From the NCBI GenBank assembly GCA_052170135.1, contig JBQNBC010000011.1, positions 1 to 53,140 on the forward strand: a stretch of DNA of 53,140 bases. The letters are read 5' to 3'. Source of the DNA: Wolinella sp052170135. GTDB taxonomy: Bacteria; Campylobacterota; Campylobacteria; Campylobacterales; Helicobacteraceae. The notes below the pieces were generated by a model. It did no database searches. It had not been told where the DNA came from and saw only the letters and a list, made by a program, of their open reading frames with translations. The translations under genes were made by a program, and so were the position numbers. Below, one piece after another: positions 17,460 through 26,087 of the stretch. Position 1 is the stretch's first letter; each line of letters starts with the position of its first letter.

Positions 17460-18155
17460 CTACCTTTGTTTTAAATTTTTAAATAAGCTTTCTGAAAGAA
17501 TCCGCTCCATCACACCCTCATCTACAGGCTCAATCTCATCATAATATGTCTCTACATCGACAAAGTGTTGTGGCTTTAGCACGCAATATATCTCATCGGT
17601 AATCTCCTCTAAAAGCATAGCAACATCATAAGGCATCACCGGAGATGCGACAGATACGCTCTTTGCTTGCTGTGTGATACATGCCTTGACGGATGTCGTG
17701 ATAGTCAGTCCACTATCGATTCCCTCATCGACAAGTAAAATATGCTCACCTTTTAGCGAGCTAATCGTCTCGCCTTTGCGAAATTTGTAGATGTATTTTA
17801 GGATCTTCTCCTCATACTGTCGCTGTGCCTCGCCATAAATATAGTCAAGACTAATATCAAATGCATGCGTCAAAGCCTCATGTATCACAATATCATATGT
17901 TTCGCTTATCATCGCGATGTCGCATTCTGGATTATGAGGAGAAGGAATCGCCTGCGTAAAAAGAAAATCAAATGGTGCATTTATCACTTGAGCAAGCTTA
18001 TGCGCAAAGAGAATCCCACCAGAAGAGATCGCTACCACCAGTGGCTTTTCTTTTTGCATTTTCTTAATTGGCATGAGCTCAATAAGCCTAGAGAGAGCGT
18101 CATCGCGATTCTTCAGGGTATCTTTTTTACACGAAGCCACTTCACGCATAATCAC
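17460..18155 (-). CDS. phosphoribosyltransferase-domain protein
   Basis: 231 residues with a type I PRTase fold: a substrate-side segment VVAISSGGILFAHKLA and the PRPP-binding loop HILLVDEGIDSGLTITTSVKA, in which the usual DDG/DTG acidic pair reads DEGIDSG. The base it uses cannot be read; relatives are annotated only as phosphoribosyltransferase. A GTG start at 18155 has a strong GGAGG six bases upstream and is preferred to the ATG six bases on. It lies between the MCE protein and pnp genes on the same strand, an order I recall for H. pylori. Confidence 0.8.
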   Translation of the reverse strand: MIMREVASCKKDTLKNRDDALSRLIELMPIKKMQKEKPLVVAISSGGILFAHKLAQVINAPFDFLFTQAIPSPHNPECDIAMISETYDIVIHEALTHAFDISLDYIYGEAQRQYEEKILKYIYKFRKGETISSLKGEHILLVDEGIDSGLTITTSVKACITQQAKSVSVASPVMPYDVAMLLEEITDEIYCVLKPQHFVDVETYYDEIEPVDEGVMERILSESLFKNLKQR

Positions 18156-18274
18156 AACCTACCTCCAAATACCAAAAGCAAGAATTAACCAAAGCAATAA
18201 TCACAAAATCACACCGATTTTTCGAGCGATGCAAATCTAGCATGACTATTAGACGATTAACGAGCATGCTAATT

Positions 18275-19663
18275 CTATTTTGCAAAAGAAGCCGCTCCGC
18301 TAACCGTGCCTAATAGTTTTTTCATATCATCGTCAACAAAGCGGATTCCTATCCCAATAAAACCATTAACAGAATCTGCATTTAGGAAATTATCCACCCC
18401 AAAGTATGTATCAACATGGCGCAAAAATGTATACCTAAGAGAAGCTTTTAGATGTGGATTATCACCGCGAAGGTCGTTACGTCCATCAAAGTCAAACGCC
18501 TCAAGTGAAGTCTTTAAGCGATCGTTTAACATAAAATAATCCACGCCCACGCCAGCACTACTCTCGATAATACCACCACGCAAGAGCAGATTCTCATATC
18601 GCTTGCCTAGCTGTGCTGAGATGTAGTATTTACCCTTATCTGTGCGTCTAGGCGCGATAAAACGCCCATCGACGTCACGCGAATAGTCATCAGTACTAAC
18701 AACATCAAACATATAATAGCGCGTAGGATTTGGCTTGTAATAAAATGATGCATAGCCCTTAGAGTATGAATCTCTCATCATATTTTCCACGCGCATACCA
18801 ACTTCTATCTCGCTTTTATCCACAATTGAAAGATAATCATCCAGCTTGTTAACCACGCGCCCACCATCGGTAAAAAACTTATCCACCGACTTTAGTGCAT
18901 TATTTAGTGGCTGTTTGTTGTCTGCGATAAGCTCATCAGCCCCTGCGACAGCAGAATCCACACGCTCCATAATATTTGGTAAACGTGCATTTATGGTATC
19001 TGCCGTAATACCAAACTTCGTAGAAGTAGTGCCAAACTCTCCACCAGCCACACGCAGAGAATCAGCCATTGCGCTCACACCTTCAATCGCTCTCTTTAGC
19101 TCCGCACGATTCTCAGCAAGAATTACTTCAATACTCTCAGTAACTCGGCGCAAATTAGCAAATGTTTGGGTTAAATCACTACGTGATTCCTCATTTAGTA
19201 CCATTCTGGCCTCTTTTATAAACTCACGAAACTCACTTGCTGCCTCATTTATCGTGTCGCTAGTTTCATCAAAGCTTGCTCGATTCTTCTGCTTTTTTAG
19301 TGTGCCATTTACAGCTATGCTCTCACTTGCGCTACCGGGTAAAATCTCAATATATCGCCCTCCAAGCATGCTCTCTTGCGCTATCATAAGACTAGAATCC
19401 AATGGTAGTCGCACACCATCATTTAAAAAAATTGTTGCGTACGCGTCATTGCCATCGAGGTAGGTTCTCACCACATGACCACTTTCAACGCCATTAATCT
19501 TAACTTTCGCATATGGCTCAAGCCCAGAAGCATTTCCAAGTGTAGCCTCTATCGTGTAGCCACTCTTTTGCATCGCAGCAAAGCGATTAATCTGCGTACT
19601 CATCAAAAAAAGCATCACAATCGCACTAAAAACAAATATACCTACCTTTACTTCACTATTCAT
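18275..19663 (-). CDS. MCE (MlaD-type) protein with beta-rich C-terminal domain
   Basis: 462 residues from the ATG at 19663 (GAGG five bases upstream); an ATG at 19681 overlaps lptD but lacks a ribosome site. One N-terminal membrane helix (VGIFVFSAIVMLFLM), one MCE domain (IEATLGNASGLEPYAKVKINGVESG ... LGGRYIEILPG), a long helical stretch, and a C-terminal ~150 residues of alternating strands (RYYMFDVVST, GKYYISAQLGKRY, LLLRGGIIESSAGVGVDYF, LKASLRYTFLRHVDTYFGVDNF) that resemble an outer-membrane barrel. MCE proteins shuttle phospholipid between membranes. It lies next to lptD. Confidence 0.85.
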   Translation of the reverse strand: MNSEVKVGIFVFSAIVMLFLMSTQINRFAAMQKSGYTIEATLGNASGLEPYAKVKINGVESGHVVRTYLDGNDAYATIFLNDGVRLPLDSSLMIAQESMLGGRYIEILPGSASESIAVNGTLKKQKNRASFDETSDTINEAASEFREFIKEARMVLNEESRSDLTQTFANLRRVTESIEVILAENRAELKRAIEGVSAMADSLRVAGGEFGTTSTKFGITADTINARLPNIMERVDSAVAGADELIADNKQPLNNALKSVDKFFTDGGRVVNKLDDYLSIVDKSEIEVGMRVENMMRDSYSKGYASFYYKPNPTRYYMFDVVSTDDYSRDVDGRFIAPRRTDKGKYYISAQLGKRYENLLLRGGIIESSAGVGVDYFMLNDRLKTSLEAFDFDGRNDLRGDNPHLKASLRYTFLRHVDTYFGVDNFLNADSVNGFIGIGIRFVDDDMKKLLGTVSGAASFAK

Positions 19664-19670
19664 TGATTCC

Positions 19671-21821
19671 TCACTGTTCATGCTTGATGCGCGCGCTCAT
19701 CACTGGGATAAAGCGAAACTCAAACATTACGTATCGATCTTCAGTCGGCTTTGCGCCGGTAGTCGTCAGCACTGGGCGTATCTCATTTACAAAGCGCAGT
19801 GTATATGAAAAGCATTTCACATCCTTTGAGATACCAACACTCCACCTCCTAAAATAGTCCTCGGTATAGTCATACCCAGCATCTGCAAAAAGTGTAACCT
19901 CCTCAAACTCCTTGCGGAATCCAGCTCTAATAAAATTAGCCTCTAAAAATCTATTTCCACCCTCTTTGCGCCTTAGCTTCCTCTCTCTAAAAAAGTGCCC
20001 CAAATAAGCACTGAAATAGTCCTCGGTATACTCTATGTCATGCGAGGTTTCGGCAATTTTCTCCTCTTCATGAGAGTAGATTAAGCTACTAGATAACGAC
20101 CAATTGTTACTTATGTAGTAGCGAAGCTCATTTTCCAACTCTCCATACTTATAATCGTAGTCATCAAGATAAAAACTCTGCTCTAGCTGATGATATAGGC
20201 GCAACCGAGAATCTGTGTAGAAATATTGCGACATTTTAAGAGCAATCTCCTCGCTAGCACCCGGGAGAATCAATACATCCGTAAAGTCTCCATGCCTCTC
20301 CTTGGCGCCTGGCGTAATATATGATGCTTCTAAATGTAGCGTATGGAGCATATCGCCATAAAAGCGTGCCAAGTCACTATTTATCGTGGCGATGTAATAG
20401 TTACTATAAAATTTGCCATTGTCAATAAAATCATCAAGCGAATGTGCCACACTACGATAATTGACCTTTGTGGCATAAAGATTTGTCCCAAAGCTAAGTG
20501 CGAAGTAGTCATTCACAAGAGGAATCGTATATCTAAACGGAATATCTAACTCATGCTGTATCGCCTCATATCCCTCTTTTCTGGTTAGATTCTTTGCTTT
20601 GTAGTCAAATGAGTATGTTAGATTCTCCACAAATAGCGGCGAAGTACGCCTATGATAGTGCAATGTAGGTAGCGTCTGAAGCGTGGTATCGTTGTTAGCC
20701 TTCGCCAAGTCAATGTAATATTTGGCATAAAATCCAATATAGTCGCGCTCGCCTTTTAGGTAGTAGCTCAGCCTTGAAGTCAGAAGGCGATCGCGTATAT
20801 CTACGCCATCTTCGCCATTCTTTTGAAGTCGCAAATAGTCAATGTCATTTAGATGCGTAAAGTCTATATATAAACCATCTTCATCGAAGTAATCAAAGTA
20901 GTTAGCAAGCAGAGAATGACGATGATATCGCATCTGATAGCCAATGTGTGTACGATTCTTTAAATCATGCTTATCCTTATAAAAATCTGTATTTCTAAAC
21001 GTACCGCCATTTATCCACAGTACGCTATTTTTATCATCAGCCAGCCTGAATTCACTAAAAACCCCTTTACCACGCATTGTTCTTATCTGCGGAGTTACAG
21101 TCATATCCCACGTATCTTCAGGCGCAATAAATATCGGCTGTGTGTATGAAAATCCATCATCATTTGAGTGCGATAGCGAGGGATAGAGTAACCCAGTTTT
21201 ACGTTTATATCCAGCAGAAAAAGAGAGATAAGGGGTATAAAAAATCGGATAGCGATAGAAGTAAAGCCGAGAATCCCAAAGCTTCATCCACTCATCTGTG
21301 GTATCGTAAAAGCCCTCGCTCATCTCGATATGCCATATCGGTTGAGAAGCATTACAAGTGGAAAGGATCGATTCTCCAACGCGATATGTCTCCTCAGAGA
21401 ATTCCGCCTGAGATGAACTTATCCACATGCCAGTGGAGCTATCCTGAAGATAAAATGGCTCTAAAAATGCATAATCGCCATTAAGCTCGACTTTGACGTT
21501 TTGTGATTTTAAATAAAGAGCATTACCCTTAAAGACATTCACATTGCCATTAAGCTCAATCTCGCCACTTTCCATATCATATCGCGCACTATTTGCAGTA
21601 ATGTAGTAGTCTAAATTAATGAGAGTTACATTGCCCTTGCCAAAGAGCGTTGTATCTTTTGCATCCATGTTATCCGCAAGGAATTCAAAAACCTTATTTT
21701 GTGCGCTATCAAATCTCTCTATAGATGCCCTACCCCATGCACACTCAGACATCAATAGCACAGCAGTAAAGATTCCTATCGCAAAAGCTCGAGGCTTGGC
21801 GATCTTAGATTTTATACCCAA
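19671..21821 (-). CDS. lptD: LPS-assembly outer-membrane protein LptD
   Basis: About 716 residues from the TTG at 21821, which has AAGGAG six bases upstream and puts a normal signal peptide at the start (AFAIGIFTAVLLMSECAWG). An OstA-type N-terminal domain follows (FGKGNVTLINLDYYITANSARYD, GEIELNGNVNVFKG), then the LptD barrel with YPIFYTPYLSFSAGYKRKTGLLYPS and many amphipathic strands; the C-terminus ends YVMFEFRFIPVMSA. It inserts lipopolysaccharide in the outer leaflet. Nearby MCE, RDD and kdsA genes fit envelope biogenesis. Confidence 0.93.
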   Translation of the reverse strand: MGIKSKIAKPRAFAIGIFTAVLLMSECAWGRASIERFDSAQNKVFEFLADNMDAKDTTLFGKGNVTLINLDYYITANSARYDMESGEIELNGNVNVFKGNALYLKSQNVKVELNGDYAFLEPFYLQDSSTGMWISSSQAEFSEETYRVGESILSTCNASQPIWHIEMSEGFYDTTDEWMKLWDSRLYFYRYPIFYTPYLSFSAGYKRKTGLLYPSLSHSNDDGFSYTQPIFIAPEDTWDMTVTPQIRTMRGKGVFSEFRLADDKNSVLWINGGTFRNTDFYKDKHDLKNRTHIGYQMRYHRHSLLANYFDYFDEDGLYIDFTHLNDIDYLRLQKNGEDGVDIRDRLLTSRLSYYLKGERDYIGFYAKYYIDLAKANNDTTLQTLPTLHYHRRTSPLFVENLTYSFDYKAKNLTRKEGYEAIQHELDIPFRYTIPLVNDYFALSFGTNLYATKVNYRSVAHSLDDFIDNGKFYSNYYIATINSDLARFYGDMLHTLHLEASYITPGAKERHGDFTDVLILPGASEEIALKMSQYFYTDSRLRLYHQLEQSFYLDDYDYKYGELENELRYYISNNWSLSSSLIYSHEEEKIAETSHDIEYTEDYFSAYLGHFFRERKLRRKEGGNRFLEANFIRAGFRKEFEEVTLFADAGYDYTEDYFRRWSVGISKDVKCFSYTLRFVNEIRPVLTTTGAKPTEDRYVMFEFRFIPVMSARIKHEQ

Positions 21822-21831
21822 GGATAACTCC

Positions 21832-22287
21832 TTAATCAATTGACACCACGACACTTTTAGCCACACTATCATGCATCGCCCGACGGAATTTACCAGCAAA
21901 TATCGTCAAAAATGGGATATAAAATAGCAACTCACTAGCAACGCGCACAAGAGATCGTAGTGCGGCGTCCTTATAGCTTGGCGTATCTAGCGTATCGACA
22001 GAGACAACTCTCATTTTGAAAAATATTTTCCCAATACTTGAGCCATATTTTGCGATAAAAATCCACTGATACAAGAATCTAATAGCAATCAGCTCCAAAA
22101 ACGCCTCATTAATCGTCATGATCATCGCCTCAATATTAGAGACATTTATCATGAGCTTTTCCCAGATGATTATCGTAACTATAAGTGAGACTAGAATATC
22201 ATCAATCACATATGCTCCAACACGCTTGCCAAGTGAAGGCACGCGCAACCTCTCACGCTCAAAAATCTCCTCTAATTGCTCTTGCAT
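21832..22287 (-). CDS. RDD-family membrane protein
   Basis: 151 residues with three hydrophobic helices and the family's sequence pattern: RVGAYVIDDILVSLIV (the Arg-Asp-Asp signature, here R...DD) near the N-terminus, then GSSIGKIFFKMRVV and the C-terminal RRAMHDSVAKSVVV. RDD proteins are small inner-membrane proteins of mostly unknown function, some linked to ion exchange. I take the ATG at 22287, in a TGATG overlap with the purD stop and with GAGG upstream. The gene lies between purD and lptD, an order conserved in Helicobacter as far as I recall. Confidence 0.85.
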   Translation of the reverse strand: MQEQLEEIFERERLRVPSLGKRVGAYVIDDILVSLIVTIIIWEKLMINVSNIEAMIMTINEAFLELIAIRFLYQWIFIAKYGSSIGKIFFKMRVVSVDTLDTPSYKDAALRSLVRVASELLFYIPFLTIFAGKFRRAMHDSVAKSVVVSID

Positions 22288-23546
22288 CACAATGCCTCAT
22301 GTGCGATATCATCACGATATTGCCGTCCATCAAATTCAACCTGCTCTACCAATAAATAAGCTCGATTCCTCGCCTCTTGTACAGTTTTTCCAGATGCCAC
22401 ACACACGAGTACGCGCCCACCATTTGCCACTAATTCGCCATTTTCTAGCCCAACTCCGGCAAAAGAGATGTGCGATTCTTCGCTTGGCACATAATCACTA
22501 GTGAGCTTGATTTTGGCTGGTGCTGAGCTTTTATAAGGATAATCACGCGAGGCATTAACCACACCCATACAGAATCGATCATAAAATTGCACTTTTACAG
22601 AATCCATCTCATGCTTCGCGCTAGCAAGCAATAAATCAAGCACTGGTGTCGCAAATAGTGGCATGAGCACCTCGCACTCCGGATCGCCAAACCTGACATT
22701 AAACTCAAGCAAAAATGGCTCACCAGCAACGACCATGATACCAGCAAACAGCGCGCCTTCAAACGGATTCCCCTCTGCCTTCATGGCTTCTATCGTGGGT
22801 GCTATAATGCGCTCATCAATCTTTTTCAAAAGCTCAGGTGTTGCAAGAGGTGTAGGTGCATATGCGCCCATTCCACCGGTATTTGGACCTCTGTTGCCAC
22901 TTAGTAGCCGCTTATGATCTTGGCACGCGGGCAAAATCACATATCTATCGCCATCGCTAATCGCAAACACAGATAGCTCAAAGCCGTCCAAAAACTCCTC
23001 GATAACGACCTTTTTACCGGCCTCGCCAAAATTAGTACCACTAAGCATATCACGCACAGCTACACTTGCCTCATCATGACTTTGTGCGATTATTACACCC
23101 TTGCCAGCACACAAGCCATCGGCCTTTACCACAAGTGGAACATGGAGGCTTTTTATAAACTTTTCAGCCTCATCTAAAGAATCTGTCTCCAAGAATCTAG
23201 CTGTAGGAAGTGAATTACGTGCCGCAAACTGCTTCATAAAACCCTTTGAGCCCTCAAGCTGCGCCGCTTTTGCACTAGGTCCAAAGACTTTTAGCTTCCT
23301 ACTCCTCAACATATCGCTAACCCCATCAACAAGTGGCTGCTCTGGACCAATAACTATCAAATCTATACCATTTTGCACGGCGAAATTCGCCAGATCATCA
23401 TAAGAAGTACAACTTAGATTCTGCCCGATTTGCGTAGTTGCGCCATTACCAGGATAAAAATAGAGCTCCCCAATACGAGAATCGCGCTTAAGCGCCAATC
23501 CAATCGAATACTCTCTTGCCCCACTTCCTATAATGATTACTTTCAT
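22287..23546 (-). CDS. purD: phosphoribosylamine-glycine ligase (GAR synthetase)
   Basis: 419 residues, ATP-grasp enzyme of purine biosynthesis that joins glycine to phosphoribosylamine. N-terminal IGSGAREYSIGLAL, then KGFMKQFAARNSLPTARF, PLVVKADGLCAGKGV (ATP grasp), PNTGGMGAYAPTP and VRFGDPECEVLMPLF are all intact. Start ATG with GGAG five bases upstream. The ~195-base 6S-type RNA is upstream on the same strand, so purD mRNA may be read through from the RNA's promoter. Confidence 0.96.
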   Translation of the reverse strand: MKVIIIGSGAREYSIGLALKRDSRIGELYFYPGNGATTQIGQNLSCTSYDDLANFAVQNGIDLIVIGPEQPLVDGVSDMLRSRKLKVFGPSAKAAQLEGSKGFMKQFAARNSLPTARFLETDSLDEAEKFIKSLHVPLVVKADGLCAGKGVIIAQSHDEASVAVRDMLSGTNFGEAGKKVVIEEFLDGFELSVFAISDGDRYVILPACQDHKRLLSGNRGPNTGGMGAYAPTPLATPELLKKIDERIIAPTIEAMKAEGNPFEGALFAGIMVVAGEPFLLEFNVRFGDPECEVLMPLFATPVLDLLLASAKHEMDSVKVQFYDRFCMGVVNASRDYPYKSSAPAKIKLTSDYVPSEESHISFAGVGLENGELVANGGRVLVCVASGKTVQEARNRAYLLVEQVEFDGRQYRDDIAHEAL

Positions 23547-23574
23547 GAAAACTCCGATTGTAGTATGCTAGAAG

Positions 23575-23770
23575 ACCCAAGCGGGCGTTACCAAGTTGCG
23601 TGGCCCTAAAAAAGCCAACAACTCAGCCAAGAGTGCATCATTAGGCGGCAAACCCTCACCTTTATAAGGCTACAAGCAGGAACACCGAACGCACAGGTAC
23701 ATCTACGATGGCTGACTATACTTAATATTTGTCGGACCCGATTTATTTGGATCACGGCTCCGCTCAGGCA
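23575..23770 (-). ncRNA. ssrS: 6S RNA (epsilonproteobacterial purD RNA motif)
   Basis: About 195 non-coding bases upstream of purD on its strand, right behind a perfect TATAAT. The predicted 5' part GCCTGAGCGG (near 23768) pairs with CCGCTTGGGT near 23575-23584 as a ten-bp closing stem with three G-U pairs, giving the long rod shape of 6S RNA. The purD RNA motif, found only upstream of purD in Campylobacterales, was later recognised as 6S RNA (from memory). The RNA binds RNA polymerase holoenzyme. Ends are approximate. Confidence 0.75.
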
Positions 23771-23775
23771 CGGGA

Positions 23776-23781
23776 ATTATA
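23776..23781 (-). promoter_or_regulatory. -10 box of the 6S RNA promoter
   Basis: Minus-strand TATAAT, followed within six to eight bases by the predicted start of the 6S-type RNA. No open reading frame begins behind it until purD. Confidence 0.65.
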
Positions 23782-23902
23782 ATTTATCCTGCTTAAACTA
23801 TGGTTGCACGGCTATTTTAGGCATAAAGAGAAGATTGGTGCGCCTCAAACCAGGAGATATTAAACTCAGATGCTTAGATTTTATTATAAAACACAATCGA
23901 AG

Positions 23903-23978
23903 TGGTGGAGTGTAGGGGGATCGAACCCCTGACCTCGACGCTGCCAGCGTCGCGCTCTCCCAGCTGAGCTAACACCCC
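23903..23978 (-). tRNA. tRNA-Ala (GGC anticodon)
   Basis: 76-base minus-strand cloverleaf: acceptor GGGGTGT/ACACTCC with the alanine identity pair G3-U70, anticodon stem CGACG/CGTCG with loop CTGGCAG giving GGC, T-loop GGTTCGATCC and encoded CCA. Confidence 0.96.
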
Positions 23979-24020
23979 TAAGAATTAAGCTGACATTTTA
24001 CATTCAGGAAGCTTAAAAAT

Positions 24021-24592
24021 CTAGATTCTCCCACACTTATGCACATAAAAAAATAGTAAAATTACAACCATAATAATTAGTGTAACGATTATGATGTGCA
24101 ACACCTCTTTGATTTATTCCTCATTCTACCCGATAAAGCAACTAGGTATCGCAAGAATCAGCACCTAGATTCCTGCACCAAAACAAGTAAAAAATACAAA
24201 AATAGATAAATTCATCCTTGCTAATCCAGCAGGAAGCAATATGCACTGTCTAGCAATCAGAAATCAGCCTCCAGCTAAAAGTCGAAACATGCCCATGCTT
24301 TTTAAAACTCTTACATCCTTATCATGTGTGATTCTTCAAACATAAAGTAGCAACCATATTCAAGGAGAGCTTTGCGTCCAAAAGCGAGCGCGAGATAATA
24401 GTTCACAAGCGCACCAGCAATACTGTCCCAGATACCACACAATACAGACAAAAGCAGGTTTGCACTCCCTTGTGCACCAAGTACCTCACCAGAGAAAGGC
24501 ACAAAGCTACTTTCAAGCAACATCATTAAGAAGATTCCAATATATCTTAGTAGGGCGATACTCTCGACGATAAAATCAATAATTGCTTGCAC
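24021..24592 (-). pseudogene. decayed dedA-family membrane protein gene
   Basis: The first 93 codons read as DedA: MQAIIDFIVESIALLRYIGIF, LESSFVPFSGEVLGAQG and GALVNYYLALAFGRKALLEYG, ending at a stop at 24311. The rest is still legible in shifted frames: HGHVSTFSWRLIS, then RQCILLPAGLARMNLSIF and FFTCFGAGI, then NEE-stop-IKEVLHIII and a last membrane helix to a TAG at 24021. In-frame stops lie at 24311, 24302, 24165, 24126 and 24114, and the frame shifts near 24300 and 24250. DedA proteins are undecaprenyl-phosphate or lipid flippases. An intact copy is presumably elsewhere. Confidence 0.85.
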
Positions 24593-24630
24593 AAGAGAGC
24601 CTTTTTAAGGGAAACATATTACGTTTGCAC

Positions 24631-24636
24631 TATAAT
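24631..24636 (+). promoter_or_regulatory. -10 box of the motB promoter
   Basis: TATAAT 25 bases before the motB start on the plus strand, with GAGGGGG as ribosome site in between. It implies that motB is transcribed on its own and not from a motA promoter. Confidence 0.55.
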
Positions 24637-24660
24637 CTCAGCCAAAAAAGAGGGGGCGAA

Positions 24661-25428
24661 ATGGCAAAGAAGTGTCCACCGTGCGAGTGCAAAGCCGGAC
24701 TTCCACTTTGGCTTGGGACATTTGGCGACCTCATGAGCTTACTTCTCACATTCTTCATTCTTCTCTTATCCATGGCTACGTTCGATACGCAAAAAATAGA
24801 TGCAGCGATAGGCTCGGTGCAAGGTGCACTTGGCGTACTAGAGCGTGGTCAACTCACAGAAGTTATGCCACGATTAAGAATCCAAGCCCTACCAATAAAG
24901 CAAAATGTTGACACTCCAGAAGCGATGAATGTCTTTGCTAGCATGATCGCTGAATACAGCGAGATGACTAAAATTTCTGATGGTCCTGCTGTAAAAATGG
25001 AGGAGGCTGAAGATGGCTTCATCATCAATGTTCCAAGTGAGCTACTATTTGAGAGCGGTAGCGCAACAATCACGAACAAAGAAGGAATCCTCTTTCTAAA
25101 ACGCATCGCCTTAGAGATAAACAAGCTCCCGACTGACACACATATCAAAGTCATAGGACACACAGATAACGACAAAATGCGTGGCACTGGCGTTTTTAAA
25201 GACAACTGGGAGCTGTCAATCGCACGTGGTGTTAGCGTGGCTAGCATGCTGCTTAGCGAGCGAGTTAATCCAGATAGAATCTCAGCAGGTGGCAATGGCG
25301 AGTTTGATCCGATAGCATCAAATGCCACCAATGAAGGCAAGGCAAAGAATCGACGTGTCGATCTGTACTTCTTCTCCACCAAAAAGAGTCAACCAGCCCA
25401 GAATACAGAAACGCAAGTGGCAAAGTAG
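24661..25428 (+). CDS. motB: flagellar motor protein MotB
   Basis: 255 residues from the ATG at 24661 (GAGGGGG upstream); an earlier ATG at 24583 lies inside the dedA pseudogene and has no ribosome site. Residues 5-15 are Cys/Pro-rich, then one membrane helix with the stator ion-binding aspartate in FGDLMSLLLTFFILLLSM (Asp23). After a plug/linker, the OmpA-like peptidoglycan-binding domain includes LLFESGSATI, VIGHTDNDKM and AKNRRVDLYFF. It anchors the MotA/B stator to the cell wall. motA, usually directly upstream, is absent here; the upstream neighbour is the decayed dedA on the other strand. Confidence 0.9.
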   Translation: MAKKCPPCECKAGLPLWLGTFGDLMSLLLTFFILLLSMATFDTQKIDAAIGSVQGALGVLERGQLTEVMPRLRIQALPIKQNVDTPEAMNVFASMIAEYSEMTKISDGPAVKMEEAEDGFIINVPSELLFESGSATITNKEGILFLKRIALEINKLPTDTHIKVIGHTDNDKMRGTGVFKDNWELSIARGVSVASMLLSERVNPDRISAGGNGEFDPIASNATNEGKAKNRRVDLYFFSTKKSQPAQNTETQVAK

Positions 25429-25457
25429 AAAATCTAAACTGATAGGAATCTAAGACA

Positions 25458-26087
25458 ATGCAATCTCTTTTAGATGGAGTGGTTAAGTTTCGCGAGGAGG
25501 ATTTTAAGGAGCACAAGGAGCTTTTTGAGAGCCTAGGGAGCAAGCAGGAGCCACATACACTCTTCATAGGCTGCGCCGATTCTCGTGTTGTGCCAAATCT
25601 AATCACAAACACACTTCCTGGTGAGCTTTTTGTAGTCAGAAATATCGCAAATGTCGTCCCACCATACCGCACAGCACAGGACTATCTAGCTACCACATCA
25701 GCTGTGGAATATGCCCTAAATGTACTAAATGTAAAAAATGTCATCATCTGCGGGCATTCAAATTGCGGTGGTTGCTCCGCGCTCTACCTTGAGGATTCGG
25801 CACTTAACAAGACCCCGCATGTCAAAAAATGGCTAGAATTACTAGAGCCAGCAAAGCGCAAAGTACTGGCCATTGCACCAGAGACAAATGCTAAACGTGC
25901 ATGGATGACCGAACAGATAAATATCGAAAAACAACTAGAGAATCTATTCACATATCCGGGCGTAAAGGAGCGTTTTGAACACGGTGAGCTAGGGATTTTT
26001 GGCTGGTATTACATTATAGAAACAGGCGAAGTCTTTAGCTATGATTTTAAAAAACATGAATTTGTCATAGTAAAGGAGGAAAAATGA
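25458..26087 (+). CDS. beta-class carbonic anhydrase
   Basis: 209 residues. Zinc ligands and catalytic pair are intact: Cys39-Ala-Asp41-Ser-Arg43, then His100 and Cys103 in GHSNCGGC; PGELFVVRNIANVVPP and SAVEYALNVL are typical. It interconverts CO2 and bicarbonate in the cytoplasm, feeding carboxylation and pH control. Its TGA overlaps the kdsA start (ATGA). The same neighbour set (carbonic anhydrase, kdsA, ribH, nusB, with pyrF close by) occurs in H. pylori as I recall. Confidence 0.95.
   Translation: MQSLLDGVVKFREEDFKEHKELFESLGSKQEPHTLFIGCADSRVVPNLITNTLPGELFVVRNIANVVPPYRTAQDYLATTSAVEYALNVLNVKNVIICGHSNCGGCSALYLEDSALNKTPHVKKWLELLEPAKRKVLAIAPETNAKRAWMTEQINIEKQLENLFTYPGVKERFEHGELGIFGWYYIIETGEVFSYDFKKHEFVIVKEEK

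Noticed and set aside
18846..19463. 205-codon plus-strand ORF
   Set aside because: Antisense to the MCE gene, Ser/Phe-rich without domains; shadow frame.
23575..23770. tmRNA, SRP RNA or RNase P RNA
   Set aside because: No tmRNA tag or tRNA-like ends, no GGAAGCAGCC-type SRP loop, no RNase P signature; the purD context fits 6S RNA better.
24021..24104. 27-codon GTG/TTG ORF encoding a single membrane helix
   Set aside because: Its sequence is the last helix of the decayed dedA gene, in frame with upstream remnant pieces.
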